Source of the DNA: Rhexocercosporidium sp. MPI-PUGE-AT-0058
Lineage: Eukaryota; Ascomycota; Leotiomycetes; Helotiales
Direction: 5' to 3'
NCBI GenBank assembly: GCA_020746875.1
Contig: JAGTJL010000012.1
Coordinates: forward strand, 558,001 to 622,000
Length of the DNA stretch: 64,000 nucleotides
Below are positions 1 through 12,345 of this stretch, piece by piece; position 1 is the stretch's first letter; each line of letters begins with the position of its first letter. The notes below the pieces were generated by a model. That model had not been told where the DNA came from and did not search any database. It saw nothing but the letters and a program-made list of their open reading frames with translations. The position numbers and the translations under genes were made by a program.

Positions 1-2901
1 CTGCGATTAAAAAAGGAATAATATTATATTTTAACGCCCCTTATTACGTTAAGTTAATACTTTAGATTTTATATTAAGAGGGCTAAGAGCTTCGCGATAG
101 CTTAAACGTATTTTCTTTAAATAAAAATAATAAGTTATTATTTATTTTATTATATCCCGAGCTAGACTTACGTATAAGCTTTAAGTTTAATAAAAAAATA
201 AAGATATTAAGTCTTTTTAATATAAAAAATATTAATTTAATAATTAACTTTTTAATTATTATTAAGTTTAATTTCTTTTTTAACTTAATATTTATAATCT
301 TAACTATTATTTTAATAGCGCTTTAAAAAGTAATAATTTTAAAAAAGAAATTTAAAATCGACTTACTTTTAATTACTAAAGTTTACTTAGTCGATATATT
401 TTAAGGTCTGAGTTATAAATAATACTCTTTAACGCCAAAGTATGTAATTATTATGCCTAAGAAGACGAGACTTAATAATATTCGAGTTACTTTTAATTTC
501 GACGTAAAAGTTAATTATATATTTTATAATATTGCCGTTTAATTAAAAGTCTTTATTATAAAAAGCGACTTTATAGCCTTAAAGAGTATTATAAGCGTAA
601 AATCGCGATTTTTAAAATATATAAATAACGTCTTAATTATAATAAGAAATTATATTATTTTTATTAAGTTTTATATTATAAATATTTTAAGTATTAAAAT
701 AATTTTTAGATTTTTATTTTTTTAAACTACGCGCGTTTATTTAAATACTTATTCGATGCGGAAGATGGTCTAGTTTACGTAAACTTATAAAATAAGACTA
801 CGCGATTAGTTATTATTATTAAAGTAACTAAACTTACGGAGTACGCCAAAAGTATTAAAGTTACGAAGTCTAAGAGTCGAGCTAATAAAATATTATTAAA
901 TCTAAAATTAAATTATTTAAAGTTTAAAACTAACTCGCAAAATAAATAATTAATTATAATTAAAGCTTTATAATTAATACCGCCGAATGCTTTTTAAAAG
1001 ATACTTCCTTTAAGCTCGAGGATAAGCTTTTTTATAAGGAAAATAAAAAAACTTTTAATAATAAAAGTAATTCCTTTTTTAAAGACGTCTTATATCTTTT
1101 CATTAAATATATAAAGCGAAAATTTATAATTTTAAAAATAAACCTTTATAATTACCTTTTTTATAAAAACTTTATTAAAACTCTTTTTAATAAAAAACGT
1201 GTATTTAATATTATATTAATTAAGAAAATCAAGCTTACCTTTTAATTTATTATAAACTATAATACTTTATTAATAATATCCTTATTTAAGAAAACGTAAA
1301 TAAGTTTCGTAAGTCTATATTATATATAAGTCGAAAGACAAAAAGATTAGGCTTATAAATTAAATAAATAAAATAAAAGATGCGCCTAAAGGCCGTAAAA
1401 ACTAATATAAAGTCTTTAAAAAAAAGGACTTTTATTAAAAGTAAATTAAAAAGTATTAAAACATTTTACTTTTTTATTTTGCCGGATTTCTTCGCGAATT
1501 TAAGATTATAAAAGAATGACTTATTACTTTAAATATTAAAAATATATTATAATTAAAAAAGAGAGCCCTTTTCGACGAAATATATTAAATTAAGAAGGTG
1601 TTATTATATTTAATTAAATTAAATATAAGAAATTCCATAAGAATGTTTTATTACCTATAGTTATTAAGACGATAAACTATAAAGCCTAGTAAATATTATA
1701 CCTTTTACTTCTTAAAGTATTAGCTCTTAAAGTTAAGAAAATAATAAAAGACAGACTTAATCGTGGGGTTCTCGAACTCTTTAAGGGGCTATATTATAAC
1801 GCTTAATTCTTAATTAAAAAGAAAAAATTAAAAAAGCACCGCTTAATTAACTCGGTAATTATATTTAACGTAATTACTTTAAGAGACGCTAACTTATTTC
1901 TTTTTATTAACGAATTTTTAAAGGAATTTATAAAATACTATATCGCGAGCCTAATAGACTTTTACTTAAGTTATAATTAATAAATGTTATATTAAAGTAG
2001 CCAAAATATAACGGCCTTTTTTATGCTTAGTATTAGACTAGTTTAAAATACGACGTTATTTTAAAAAGTTATAAACTCTATTACTTAATTTATAAAAACA
2101 ATTAATAAAATATTAAAAGATATTATATTTTTTATTATAATATTATTTTTAAACGACGTTAACGTAAAAAGACTATATATAAATTATAATCGGAAGAAAG
2201 CACGGCCTAGAATTCGCTAATTCGTTTTTAAGCACTTTCTTAATTTTAATAAAACATTAAAACGCCTTAAGCGTGTTAAGCTATTATAAGCCTTAAATCT
2301 TAGTTTTATCGCAATAATATAAACGTCGTCGGCTACGTATATAATTCTTAAGGAAAAGAACTTTTAATTATATACTTAATTAAGGTATAAAAATAAAAAG
2401 AACTTAAAAACGTTATAAAAGTTAAAAGATTTTTAGGTTTAATTACTTACTTTTATATTTAAATTAAAAACTTTCGTTTATTAATTAAATTGTTATACGA
2501 TTTTATTAAAAAGGGAATTAAATTTATATAAAACCCTGTAACTTATAGTTAAGTAATAAAAACCCTTTAAAATATCTTATGCTTTTTCTTAATACTTTAT
2601 AAAATCGACTACTTTAAAGTGCTTACTTACTGTAAGAAGTATTTTAACTTTTCTTACCGCGTTACTTAACTTAACTATAACGTTAATTTATAATAATATA
2701 ATGCTTCCAATCTTAAATATATATTATATAATATTAAAGACTTTTATTTAAGTAACTTTAACTTACTTATATCGCTAGCAAAGCTCCTTAATTAATTAAA
2801 GGCATAAGAAGATAGTATTAACGACTACGATTACTTTAATAAAAGTAAGGTAATAAACAAACGCTTAAAGATAAGCATTTTCCGGAAGAAGGGATAATAT
2901 A
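1..2901 (+). mobile_element. Gypsy-1 LTR retrotransposon remnant (5' end outside window)
   Basis: This is a heavily RIP-mutated Ty3/gypsy element that enters the window already inside its internal region. Bases 1-1550 are AT-rich and presumably hold gag/protease, but I cannot assign domains there. Reverse transcriptase and then a chromodomain tail are readable downstream. A purine-rich tract at 2884-2894 (GGAAGAAGGGA) is followed by TAATAT, which looks like a polypurine tract and the mutated TG start of a 3' LTR. That LTR would be cut off almost at once by Fot-1. No LTR pair is visible, so the full extent is unknown. Confidence 0.75.
1560..2890 (+). pseudogene. Gypsy-1 pol: reverse transcriptase joined to chromodomain tail
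   Basis: The frame reads like a Ty3/gypsy polyprotein once TAA/TAG are taken as former Gln/Trp codons. Recognisable pieces are DRLNRGVLELFKGLYYNA (about 1750-1803), FNVITLRDANL (about 1866-1898) and FLNDVNVKR (about 2142-2170), the last standing where the catalytic FLDD block lies. The RNase H lead-in follows to about 2600. Then, without a recognisable integrase, a chromodomain-like end appears: YNASNLKY at 2697-2720, then an acidic NDYDYF tail. The copy therefore seems internally deleted between RNase H and the chromodomain. It is non-functional; most Gln codons are stops. Confidence 0.7.
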
Positions 2902-2949
2902 ACGGTTTAAAGCTTTTAAAGCCTCATTTCCAACCTCGGCTATTCACTT

Positions 2950-3847
2950 CTTAATTAAGAAATACCGAGATTAAATAAGTATTTATAAAGCTTACTTTTA
3001 TATATAACCTATTTCTTTTTATATCTTTTTTCCTCCGTAATTATAGATTTTAAGAGATTCTTATTATCTTTATATCCCCGCTATAAAATATAAGACGCCA
3101 ATTACACGTAATTGCCGCCTTCTATATAGCAAGCGTCACAACTCTTAAATCTTTATCTTTGCCTTTCTTAATTTGTAGTTTTTTTATTAATTACTTTGCA
3201 ATTTTCCTAATATATAAACGCTTTTCCGGAAAGTAATTATATAATCCGGAAGCTAAGTTGCGGAGTTATAAATAAAGATATTTTTAAGTTTTTTAAGTAC
3301 GGAGATTAAGTAAGCTATTAAAAACTTCCGGAAGTAACGTCATTTTCTTTTAAAAGTCTAGAAGAAGCGTGGCTATTAATTTATTATTATTTTTTAATAG
3401 TAATCGGCTTATAAGAGATTTTGCTATAAATACCAGTTATAATTTAATAGTCCTTTACCCGGTTTTAATATTAAAAGACGTAAGACTTTCTTGACGTGCT
3501 TTTTAATAATAAAGGAGGAAATTACGTTTATTAATTAAAGTAGAATTAAGTAAAGAACTTAAGTTATATAACTCTTTCCGGTAAGTACGCTTAAGGGGAG
3601 AGAAAATCGTTAAATCTAAAGGTTATAAGACGTGTAACGTATATTAAAGTAAGAATAAAACGTAAATATTATGCTTAAGGCACTTTTAAAGGAAATCCGT
3701 AGTCTTATAGCTCCCGTGGCCATTTAGAATAAGAAATCTTATTAAAGGATTACGTGGTTTCATTTAAGGAATAAATACCTTCTTTACTCGTCGGCGAAAA
3801 CCACTAAAAAAATTAATTTTTGGAGGCCCACCTTAACATATTAGACC
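2950..3847 (-). pseudogene. Fot-1 transposase, C-terminal part (DDE)
   Basis: This is the C-terminal half of a pogo/Fot1 DDE transposase on the minus strand. An NGHGSYKTT-like block (about 3700-3725, the second catalytic Asp region) is followed by HVLQPLDLTIF-like sequence and FSPLKRTYRKELYNL. The same order of blocks appears in Fot-2. Further down, a lysine/glutamate-rich C-terminal tail is visible. The 5' continuation is interrupted at 3848 by Pogo-1 and resumes at 14873-14889 and then 37416-38213. The frame is full of RIP stops and the gene is dead. Confidence 0.75.
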
Positions 3848-3849
3848 TA

Positions 3850-3887
3850 GCAACTCCGACATCCCAGCAACTCCGATATTTTTTTAA
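3850..3887. repeat. Pogo-1 left terminal inverted repeat
   Basis: About 38 bp starting GCAACTCCGACATCCCAGCA. It pairs with the reverse complement of 14833-14870, with a few C/T differences of the RIP type. The word AGCAACTCCGA occurs twice, about 17 bp apart; such doubled words could be transposase-binding sites (inference). Confidence 0.85.
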
Positions 3888-4640
3888 TAAATCCATCATA
3901 ACTTTTTTACTACTAATATAAATAACTTCCTAAATAACGCATTAAACGCAGAAAAATATAACGCGTCTAATGCACTAAGAATTTTGTGATTCGTATAATT
4001 CGTTATTAAGTAATAAATAACAAAATATGATAGCGAATATTAGCCGAAGTACAGGAAAACAAGTAACATTTTATAATTACTTAACCCCTTTATAGATTTC
4101 TACGAAATAAAATACGAATATATATGAATTAGTATAATCCTAATCATTTCCAAAAGTTATACGTTAATTAGTCACGTATTAATAGTAAGAAAAATAAGTT
4201 ATTAACTTAAATTAATATATTCTCGCTTAAAACTTATATAAATCGTCGCCTATTAATTAATAATCGTTATAATTAACGCTACTACTATTAACACTTTTTA
4301 TATTAACGTCAAAATCAAAATTATACGACGAATCTAATAATATAAAGCTATTAATATCGTCGCTATCGCTATCGTCGCTATCGTCGGCTATTTAAATAGC
4401 CTTTTCCGTCAGTTTTTTAATACGAATTAGCCTTTAAGAAAATACTAATACTATAGGCTCTTATTATATAATATCTACCTCTACTTTAATAGTCGGTGGA
4501 CGACCTCTAAGCTTCGTTTTAATATTAATTAAGTGCTATAATCTCTTTAATTTGGCCGCTTTCTTCTCTTTTAATTCACGTTATTTAGCGGCTTTTTTTA
4601 ATGCTTTTTCTGTCTTCTTTTAACTCTTAGTAACGGAGGC
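3888..4640. other. Pogo-1 3' region, no separate gene seen
   Basis: AT-rich sequence between the left TIR and the readable end of the Pogo-1 transposase. Around 4340-4395 there is a short run of TCGTCGCTATCG-like triplet repeats, which on the minus strand would give an acidic Asp/Ser-rich stretch and may belong to the transposase tail. No independent gene is supported. Confidence 0.4.
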
Positions 4641-6588
4641 GTTAATCTTCTTTTACTCTCTTATTATAACTTTTACTGCCTTTTCCTCTTTAATTCGTAG
4701 TAAATTAATAGAGATTCCCGCCTCTCTTCTAGCCTTTACAAGCTTCGATTCCGTCTTAATATTATTCCGTTCTTTAATTATACGTAAAGCTTCCTCGGAA
4801 GAAATAACACGGCCTCTAAAACGTGGTTTTACCTTCTTATTAACGTTATAATCATTTAAAATCAAGGTTTTGCTGCCTTAAGTGCTCTTCACCAGTTTTT
4901 CTTTGAGTTTTATTTATATAAAATCATTTATAATAACACTAATTGTACTGCCTTTTCGAAACTTCTTATTAAAGAGCCTTTTAAATGACGAAGATATAAT
5001 ATCTTCGTATTAATTAAGAAACTCAGTATATGCGTTAATTCCTTTAGCTCTATATATGGTATTAAAGAACGAAGTCTTTTTATATTAATAAAGGTAGTTT
5101 TTTTTAGTGCCTCCGGGGTATTCGTCGACAGCTCTTATAGCTATAGATGGAACCTCAGGCGTTATATGCTTTATTTTTATTTAATCTTTAATATCGTTTA
5201 ATTCGGTTAGCTAAGCACTTGAAAAGGGGTTAATAAGAGCTTTAATAGCGTCAATAAAAGGCTGATTATAAGAAAGCAATAATAAGTCGTTTTCTACGTC
5301 GGAATCGGAAATATTATTATTATATAAAGAAGGGGTATAAACATATTCGTCGTCTGATTCCGTATTACCTTACTAAAAGGCGTTATCGAGAGCTTGCTAG
5401 CGTGATTTTAACTCGTTAAAGGCAGGCACGGGAATAATATCATCCGGAATCTATAAAGTATGGTTATATATACGTCCTTATACCTCGGAATCACTTATTT
5501 ACGTATCTTAGGTAAGCCTAAAGGCCTTAATAATAACGTCCGGATTTAATGAGTATATACTCGTCCATTTAAAGGCGAAACGAATAGGTTTTTTAGTAAA
5601 GGTCTTCTTCTTAATTTAATTAAAATACTTTAAGAAGGTAATCTTAATAAAGGAATTACAACTAGATCGTATTCGGTCCTCAATTGCTTTATTATACTAG
5701 TGTTTTTCTACTTAAAAGCAAGCTACGTCCAATAGTTATATAGCGTATATAAAGTAAGCTATTAGGCAAAACGGTATAACCTTCAATTGCTTACAAAGCA
5801 ATATAAACTCGTAAGTCATATAACTACCGTAGTCATCGAATATTAATATACGCTATTAGCTTTGCTTACGACCTTTAGTTTAGCTATTAAAGTATTATAG
5901 CCACTTAATAATAAGCTCGTCACTTAAATACTCCTTTTTACTAGCTAAGATCTTGGTGCCTAGCAGCAGGTTATTATTAAACATCTTCTTTAAGTAGACT
6001 TTACTAGGTATAATAATATAATAATTAATAACGTAGCCAGCTGCCGAGATATACTTAATAACAGTAATTAATTCTTTATTAGCTAAGTCACGTATAAACA
6101 CTTAAAAATATAAAGTTAACACTGCTTAAATCATTAATATTATATAATAATACGTACTTTTTTAATATTCTTATACGTAATTACCGTAATAAAAGTGATA
6201 TAACCGACTTTAAAGCCAACTTTATTTATATTAAATATATCTTTTTAATAAACGTTATATTCTTAAGTATAGAATTACGCCGTTAAAAAGAGCTTATAAT
6301 ATTGTCCATAGTCATATAATCAACACGTTTTTAATTTATAAGCGTAGTTTTAAGTGCATAGTAACGGCCTAATTAATCTATTATTTAAATCTAGCGCATA
6401 GCTTAGTGCTTTCCCAGCCGTTTTTCCTCTTTTTAAGAAAACACCCTTAATATTTTAATTATAACGGCAATAATTATATTATATCTTATAAGAAAACCTC
6501 TCTCGATAGCGTAGTCGATATACTAAATTAAAAAGCCTCTTAAGCCTTATTAAGACAACGATTATAACTTTTATTTTTAGCTAAATTC
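4640..6588 (-). pseudogene. Pogo-1 transposase, middle and C-terminal part
   Basis: Minus-strand remains of a pogo/Fot transposase. Readable stretches include KEEKRLGKH followed by a CENP-B-type helix-turn-helix tail (about 6380-6420), ANKELITVIKYISAAGYV (about 6030-6085) and YIIIPSKVYLKKMF just after it, which is the conserved core around the first catalytic Asp in this family. A charged C-terminal region with many Lys/Glu (4653-4865) resembles the usual nuclear, basic transposase tail. The frame is broken by RIP stops. Its N-terminus was separated by Gypsy-2 and lies at 14257-14463. Confidence 0.75.
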
Positions 6589-6593
6589 TTAAT

Positions 6594-6851
6594 TATAACG
6601 ATACTAGTTAAGAAAGCGGTATAAGAAGTATATAATAATACTTTAACTAAAGCTATCGAAAGTTAATAAGTTTAATATAAAAGAAATAAAAAGATAAAAA
6701 AATAAAAAGAAAATAAAAAGAATATAAGTTTATATATATAAACTTCTCCGAAACCCTTCCGGTACTAGTCCGACTCGGCATGATTTAATTACCTTTAAAC
6801 CCCTGGATTCCTTAACTCGTTAAAAAGCTTTTAAATGCACTTATCGTTATA
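6594..6851 (-). repeat. Gypsy-2 3' LTR
   Basis: 258 bp, colinear with 13994-14251. The shared segment includes a run of AAAGAAATAAAAAGATAAAA and the block CCCCTGGATTCCTTAACTCG. Outer flank is the target duplication TTAAT. Confidence 0.92.
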
Positions 6852-7339
6852 TTACTTTCCTTTTAAAAAAGAGATTATTTTTAATCTTTAATTAATCGTA
6901 ATTTAATATTATTACGGTGTTAAGGGCTCTTATCCGAAGTTAAGCGAGGTTACGCGAGCGTAAGCGAGGTCTTATATAATAGCAAATAATATATTATAAG
7001 AAGGCGAGCTTTTATTTATTTAATTAATAAAATAAGCGTCTAAATTTAATCCGTTACCTATTATATTATACTGCTTTAGCGCTATCGATTTATTTACTTA
7101 TATTAGCGCATATATACGTTAAACTTTCTAAAGAATTAATTCTTCTTCTTTTAATAATATATACTTCTCCGTAAGTTATTTTAAATTATCGATCTATATT
7201 ATATAATTATTAATACGTATAACTAGTTAATTAAAATAAATAAATAATAATAAGTAAATAAAATCCCGTGACTTTTATAATAAAATCCGAATTCTAATTA
7301 TAATAATACTTTTTCTAACTTTATTAAGAGCTTTAGCGG

Positions 7340-8064
7340 CGGCTTACCGCAATTACTACGTACGTTACGTGCGCCGGATGATAAAGAAGCCGGGCTACTC
7401 TTATTACTTCGACAAAAATAACTCAAAGAAATATACTTATTATATAACTTAAAAAAGATCTTACCGCCTCGTAAATTAAAGTCCGGAAAACTTCTAAAAC
7501 AAGTCTAATATTAATACTTTTAACTTTTTAGCTTTCATAATTTATAAGCCCGGAGTACGACGCGTTATTAATAGCTGCCGATAATACAGAAGTTTAAGTT
7601 ATCGCCTCGTCGATCGACGAAGTATTACTTATAACGATCGCGAAGACGCTTAAAATTATAAAAGAGCTAAGGTTTACGGTATTAAAAGAAACTCGGGCTC
7701 TCCGTTATATTATATCTAAGTAATTAAATAACGTTATTATAAATTATTAAGTTTATTATAAGTAATATTAATATTTAATACTTAAAGGCCTTATTAAAGT
7801 TTTTATAAATCCTTGTTATTTCGGTAATTAAAATAGCTCGCCGTAGTAGTAATACTAATAATAAAAAAGAAGAGGAAAATAAAAATGAAGATATAAGTAT
7901 AACTCGTCGCCGTATACGTCGTAATAATATCAAGCGTAAAGCGGCTGCTATTATTATTGAAAAAAAGAAAAAGAAGAAGAAGTTTAGCCTCTCTTATAAA
8001 AGGTTAAATAGCGAGCTAACCGAGCTTTTATTAAAAAAGAAAGAAGACCTTTTTAATAAAGATT
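7340..8064 (+). pseudogene. Antisense accessory ORF of Gypsy-2: cysteine cluster plus basic coiled coil
   Basis: This lies between the Gypsy-2 chromodomain and its 3' LTR, on the strand opposite pol. At 7357-7464 one frame shows the order C/Y-x2-C/Y-x11-C/Y-x9-C/Y-x2-C/Y-x6-C/Y, where Tyr codons TAC/TAT stand for RIP-mutated Cys. The spacing is close to that in Gypsy-3. A helical, charged stretch follows in a shifted frame (about 7560-7730, few stops), then an uninterrupted Arg/Lys-rich frame to a stop at 8064 (ITRRRIRRNNIKRKAAA, then KKKKKKFSLSYKRLNSEL). The frame changes mean indels or introns. I do not recognise the family. The pattern resembles a Zn(II)2Cys6 cluster with an enlarged second loop; function is unknown. 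Confidence 0.5.
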
Positions 8065-8339
8065 AAAAAGCTTTATTTTAAATTAGTTTTAGTAATCTTT
8101 TGTAGCCGTTACTTTCTTTAAACCTTTATATAAAAGTAGCCGTTTATAATGAAATCAGTAACTAAGTCTTTATTAAGGTGCGATTATAAGGCCTTATTAA
8201 TACTTTAAATTAAAAGGTAAATAACTATTAATTAATATTATCGTTTTATTATCTCGGAAGGAAATTATAATTTATTATCTTTTAAGTAATTATAATCGTC
8301 TTCTTTTAATTCCTAAGCCTTAAGCTATTCGGACAGGTT

Positions 8340-11300
8340 CCGGAATAATCTCGGTTTATTAAAATACGCCGTATAAAAATCTCTTAATTTATAAGGCGAC
8401 CTTATTAAATCGGAGGCATTATATTATTATAAATCGGAGTCATAACTTAATTATTTCATTTAATATTTAAATACGTTATAATATAATTTAATATTAAAGA
8501 TTTCCTCGATTTCTTATTCCTTTTAACCTTCGATAACCTCCGGAAGAGGTTTCGGCGTCTTTTAATTTAGCAAAAGATCTTTCGAATTCTTAAAAAAGAA
8601 TTCTAATGCAAATACGTCGTATATTTAAAAACTTATAAGTAATTCTAACTTATAAAAATAACTTACTTTCTTTAGAATCTTAAAAAAGCTTTTTTATTAA
8701 TTTATAAACTTACAACTAAAATAATAGCTCTTAAGGTTCTTAATTAATAAGAAGACTTCTTCTTTAACTTCTTAATTAATAAGCTTTTATTTTTAGTCCG
8801 TTACGCGGGTTATATAATCTTAAGCGGCTTATATATTTCTTTTAATAATTTTCCACGCTTATTTTATATATTAAATTAGCTTTTTTACGTCGGCGTAATT
8901 AAGCTTTTTTAATAAAGTAATAGCTTTAAGCGTCTTTTAGTCTTAGTTATTACGTAATTCTATACCGAATTTAAGTTAATACAGAGTTATATTAATAAAT
9001 TCGTAAGGCAAGGATATTTAAGCTCTATCGATTAAAAGTATTAACTTACTTTAATTATTTTAATAATAAGTAATAAATAGTCTAAGCTTTTAATTAATAT
9101 AACGATTCATAATCTCCGTTTATTCGTCCGTTTCCTTATAATAAGCTATAAAAAGCTTAATCTTAACGCTAATAATACGACAGAATTCTTTTTTAAAAAA
9201 GAAGACAAACTAAGCGCCGCGATTAAATATAATTATCTCTAGAGTATATTTAAATTAATAAATTTATTAAATAAACAATTAAGCAGTACTACGAGCGTCG
9301 ATATTTTAATAATAAGGAATTATAATAGAATCTTTTCCGAAGCAGTTAATAAACACTAAGATTCGGTTAAAATTATATTTATCTTTTAGAAAATCCTTAT
9401 AATTTATATATAAGTGCTATATAAGGTATGCGGGAATAAGTAAAAAGTATAAGAACTCTTATTATTTAGTTTATTTAAAATAAGAATATTAATAAATTCT
9501 GCAATTTCTTATATACCGAATGTAATCCGAACTTATTCCGAACTAATAATACTTAAAAGTAAGAAACTAATAAGTCTTCTTTTCACTTAAATACGCTATA
9601 AACGGCTAATTATAAGCCTCTCGGATCAGTTTAATATATAACGGAATATTCTTTTATATATATAAATAGCTTTTAAAATATAAAAGTCCGTTTATTATTA
9701 TATAATTTTTAAATAAAGACTTCCGTTCTTTTATAAAAGACTCGCGGTTATCTTAATAAAGCTTCTTAATAAAGTTAAATAAGGTTTTAAATAACTTTAA
9801 AATCGAATCGTTAACGGCGTCTTCCGTTTTTAAGAAAAGAAGATAAAGAGAAATAATATTAATTATAAATTTATTTATTAATTCTGTATTAATTTTCAAG
9901 TTAAGGCGATTAGGCGTAAGTAAGACTTTAAATCGGCTGTTTAATTTTACTTTCTTTTAGACTTTTAAATCTTATTTTTTTCGGCTAAAAATATTAATTT
10001 TTTAATTTTATTTACTTAATGTATATATAATTTAAAAATTAAAATTAAATAAGAATTCCATTTATTAAGCTTGCTTATTTATAAGGACTTTTATTATTAT
10101 AAAATACTTTAAGGATTAGTGGTCCGAATATACTCCGAGTCTAGTCCGAATAAATATAAGTTTAAAACGCTATTTATAAAATAATCTTATAATTATATAA
10201 AATTCTTTATTATAGATTTCTTAATTAAATTTATAGCTATTTAAAACGTAAGAATAGAATCCTAAGGAATATTATAATCTATTAACGTATTATTAAGAAA
10301 TTACGCTTATAATTACTTTATTAAAAGCGTCGGTTTTTAATCGCGTTAATAAATCGGAGTTAAAATAATAAATCTTTTATATAATTAATAATTAATTCCG
10401 TAATTCTTTAAAAGCTTTTTTATATTCTTCCGTTTAATTCTAGAGAATCGTAAGTCGGATAAGCGTAAAAAGAAGCTTCGCGATAAGTCTAAAATTATAA
10501 ATAAATTATTAATAAAAACCGTAAAAACCTAAGAAAAACTTCGTTATTATAATAGTCTTTAAGTATTTCCAATTCCGTAATAGCTTTATTTTTTTAAGTC
10601 GGCTTTAATTCCTTTTATAATTATAATATAACCTAAGTATTTAATGCGAGTAACGTGAAATTTATATTTCTTAATATTAGCTTATAAGCTAGCTTTTATA
10701 AGCCGTTTTAGAATTATTTTAACGTATTTTTTATGCTTCTTTATCGATTCCGAATAAATTAAAATATTATTAAGGTATATTATATAAAAGTTATTTAAAT
10801 AATTTAATAATACGTCGTTTATATAACGTTAATACGTACTTAATTTATTATAAAATCTAAAAAGTAATACTTTATATTTATAAGTCTTATACTTAATATA
10901 AAAAGTCGTATATTCTTCCGACTCGGGGTTTATTTGAATACGATTAAATACGGCCCGAATATCGAGTTTAATAAATACTTTAGCTTTCGATACGCGAGAA
11001 AAGAGCTCGTCGATTCTCAGTATAAAATATAAGTTCTTTTACGTTAGCGTATTTAAACGACGGTAATTAATATAAAAACGCAACCTTTTATCGCTCTTTT
11101 TTATAAAAAGAATAAGAGAAGTAAAAGAACTTTAACTCGTCTTAATAAACCTTTTATTAAGATTCTTTAAAAAGTATTTTTTTAATACTTTCAATTCTTT
11201 TATTAATTAATAATATAAAAGAAAATAAAAATTAAATAATAAAGCCTTTAATTAAATCTTATAATCGTAATATTAATAAAATAATAAAACGTTTAATTTT

Positions 11301-12345
11301 ATCTTAAAAAATACTTTTTTAAAAAATTAATATTATCTCGGAAGCCTTTCGGTTATAATCCGAAAAGTATTTAGATTTTCTTCTTTATATTTTTCTTATA
11401 AGATTTAATATATTTTATAAATATTAATTATAAAGAATTTAATATTCTTATTCTTTATATTAAAATAAAATACGTTTACGCTAATTTTATAAATAAAAAA
11501 GGAATTCTTTACGGAGTTATAATAAGTTTCGAGCGACGGCGTAATTATAAATAAGGCTTTTTTACTTTTAGTTTTCCGACCGGCTTTAATAATAAGAGTT
11601 CCGGAGCTGTTTCTAGCTTTTATTTCTTAAAGGGATTCTTTAATAACGTTAATACTTATATATAATTAATAGCGAATTAATAATATCGTCGTCTTCGATT
11701 AATTTAATTTATAATTAAGTCACGTCGGTTAGTATTTAATTAATAATAGTTAGTAATTCTTACTTTAGCTTTAATAAGAAGCGATATAATTAACTCTTTC
11801 GTTTAGCGAGGAGTTCGTAAGTATGCGAAAAGCTATATAAGACGGTTATTAACCGAATCGAGTTTAACGTAGAAGCGTTTTATTTATTTAACGCTAATTA
11901 TTATATTTTAATTTCTTAAGTCAAGTATAATAAAAGAGTAATTATATACGCGTCTGTCGTTTATTATTAAATAAAGACGTATATAATAAAAGACGTAGCT
12001 TCGTACGGAATTCTGGAAATTATAGATTAAGATAATATAAAAAAGAAGTAAAATCTTTATTTTTAAAGCTTTCGAAAGGCGCACGGAAAAGGTTTGATTT
12101 ATAAAGAAGTAACCGTTTACTTTAATATTTATTAAATTGAAAAGTATAACGCTATATTTATTTATATTAATAATATAAAAAACTAAGAATTACTTTCTTT
12201 TTATAAAAGAATTTAAATTAAGTTTTAATAAATCATATTTACGTAAACTTAAGAAGAAGTCTTTCCTTAGGCTTTTTTGTTTCCTTTTATTTATTTTTTT
12301 AATAACTTTTCTTATTCTTTTTTTAATTTTACGCTTTCTTCCTCG
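8340..12345 (-). pseudogene. Gypsy-2 pol (protease, RT, RNase H, integrase, chromodomain)
   Basis: RIP-degraded Ty3/gypsy polyprotein on the minus strand. From N to C: protease by position (11600-12200, motif not resolved); RT 10100-11250, with YLNNILIYSES near 10745-10790 standing where YLDDILIYS is expected (both catalytic Asp codons read Asn, as RIP would do); RNase H about 9600-10050; integrase about 8700-9550 by position; and a chromodomain at 8340-8560, with EVIEG...EIEEIFN and a KPRLF end. Such chromodomains are typical of fungal chromoviruses and direct integration toward modified histones (family knowledge). Stops at Gln/Trp codons make it inactive. Confidence 0.8.
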
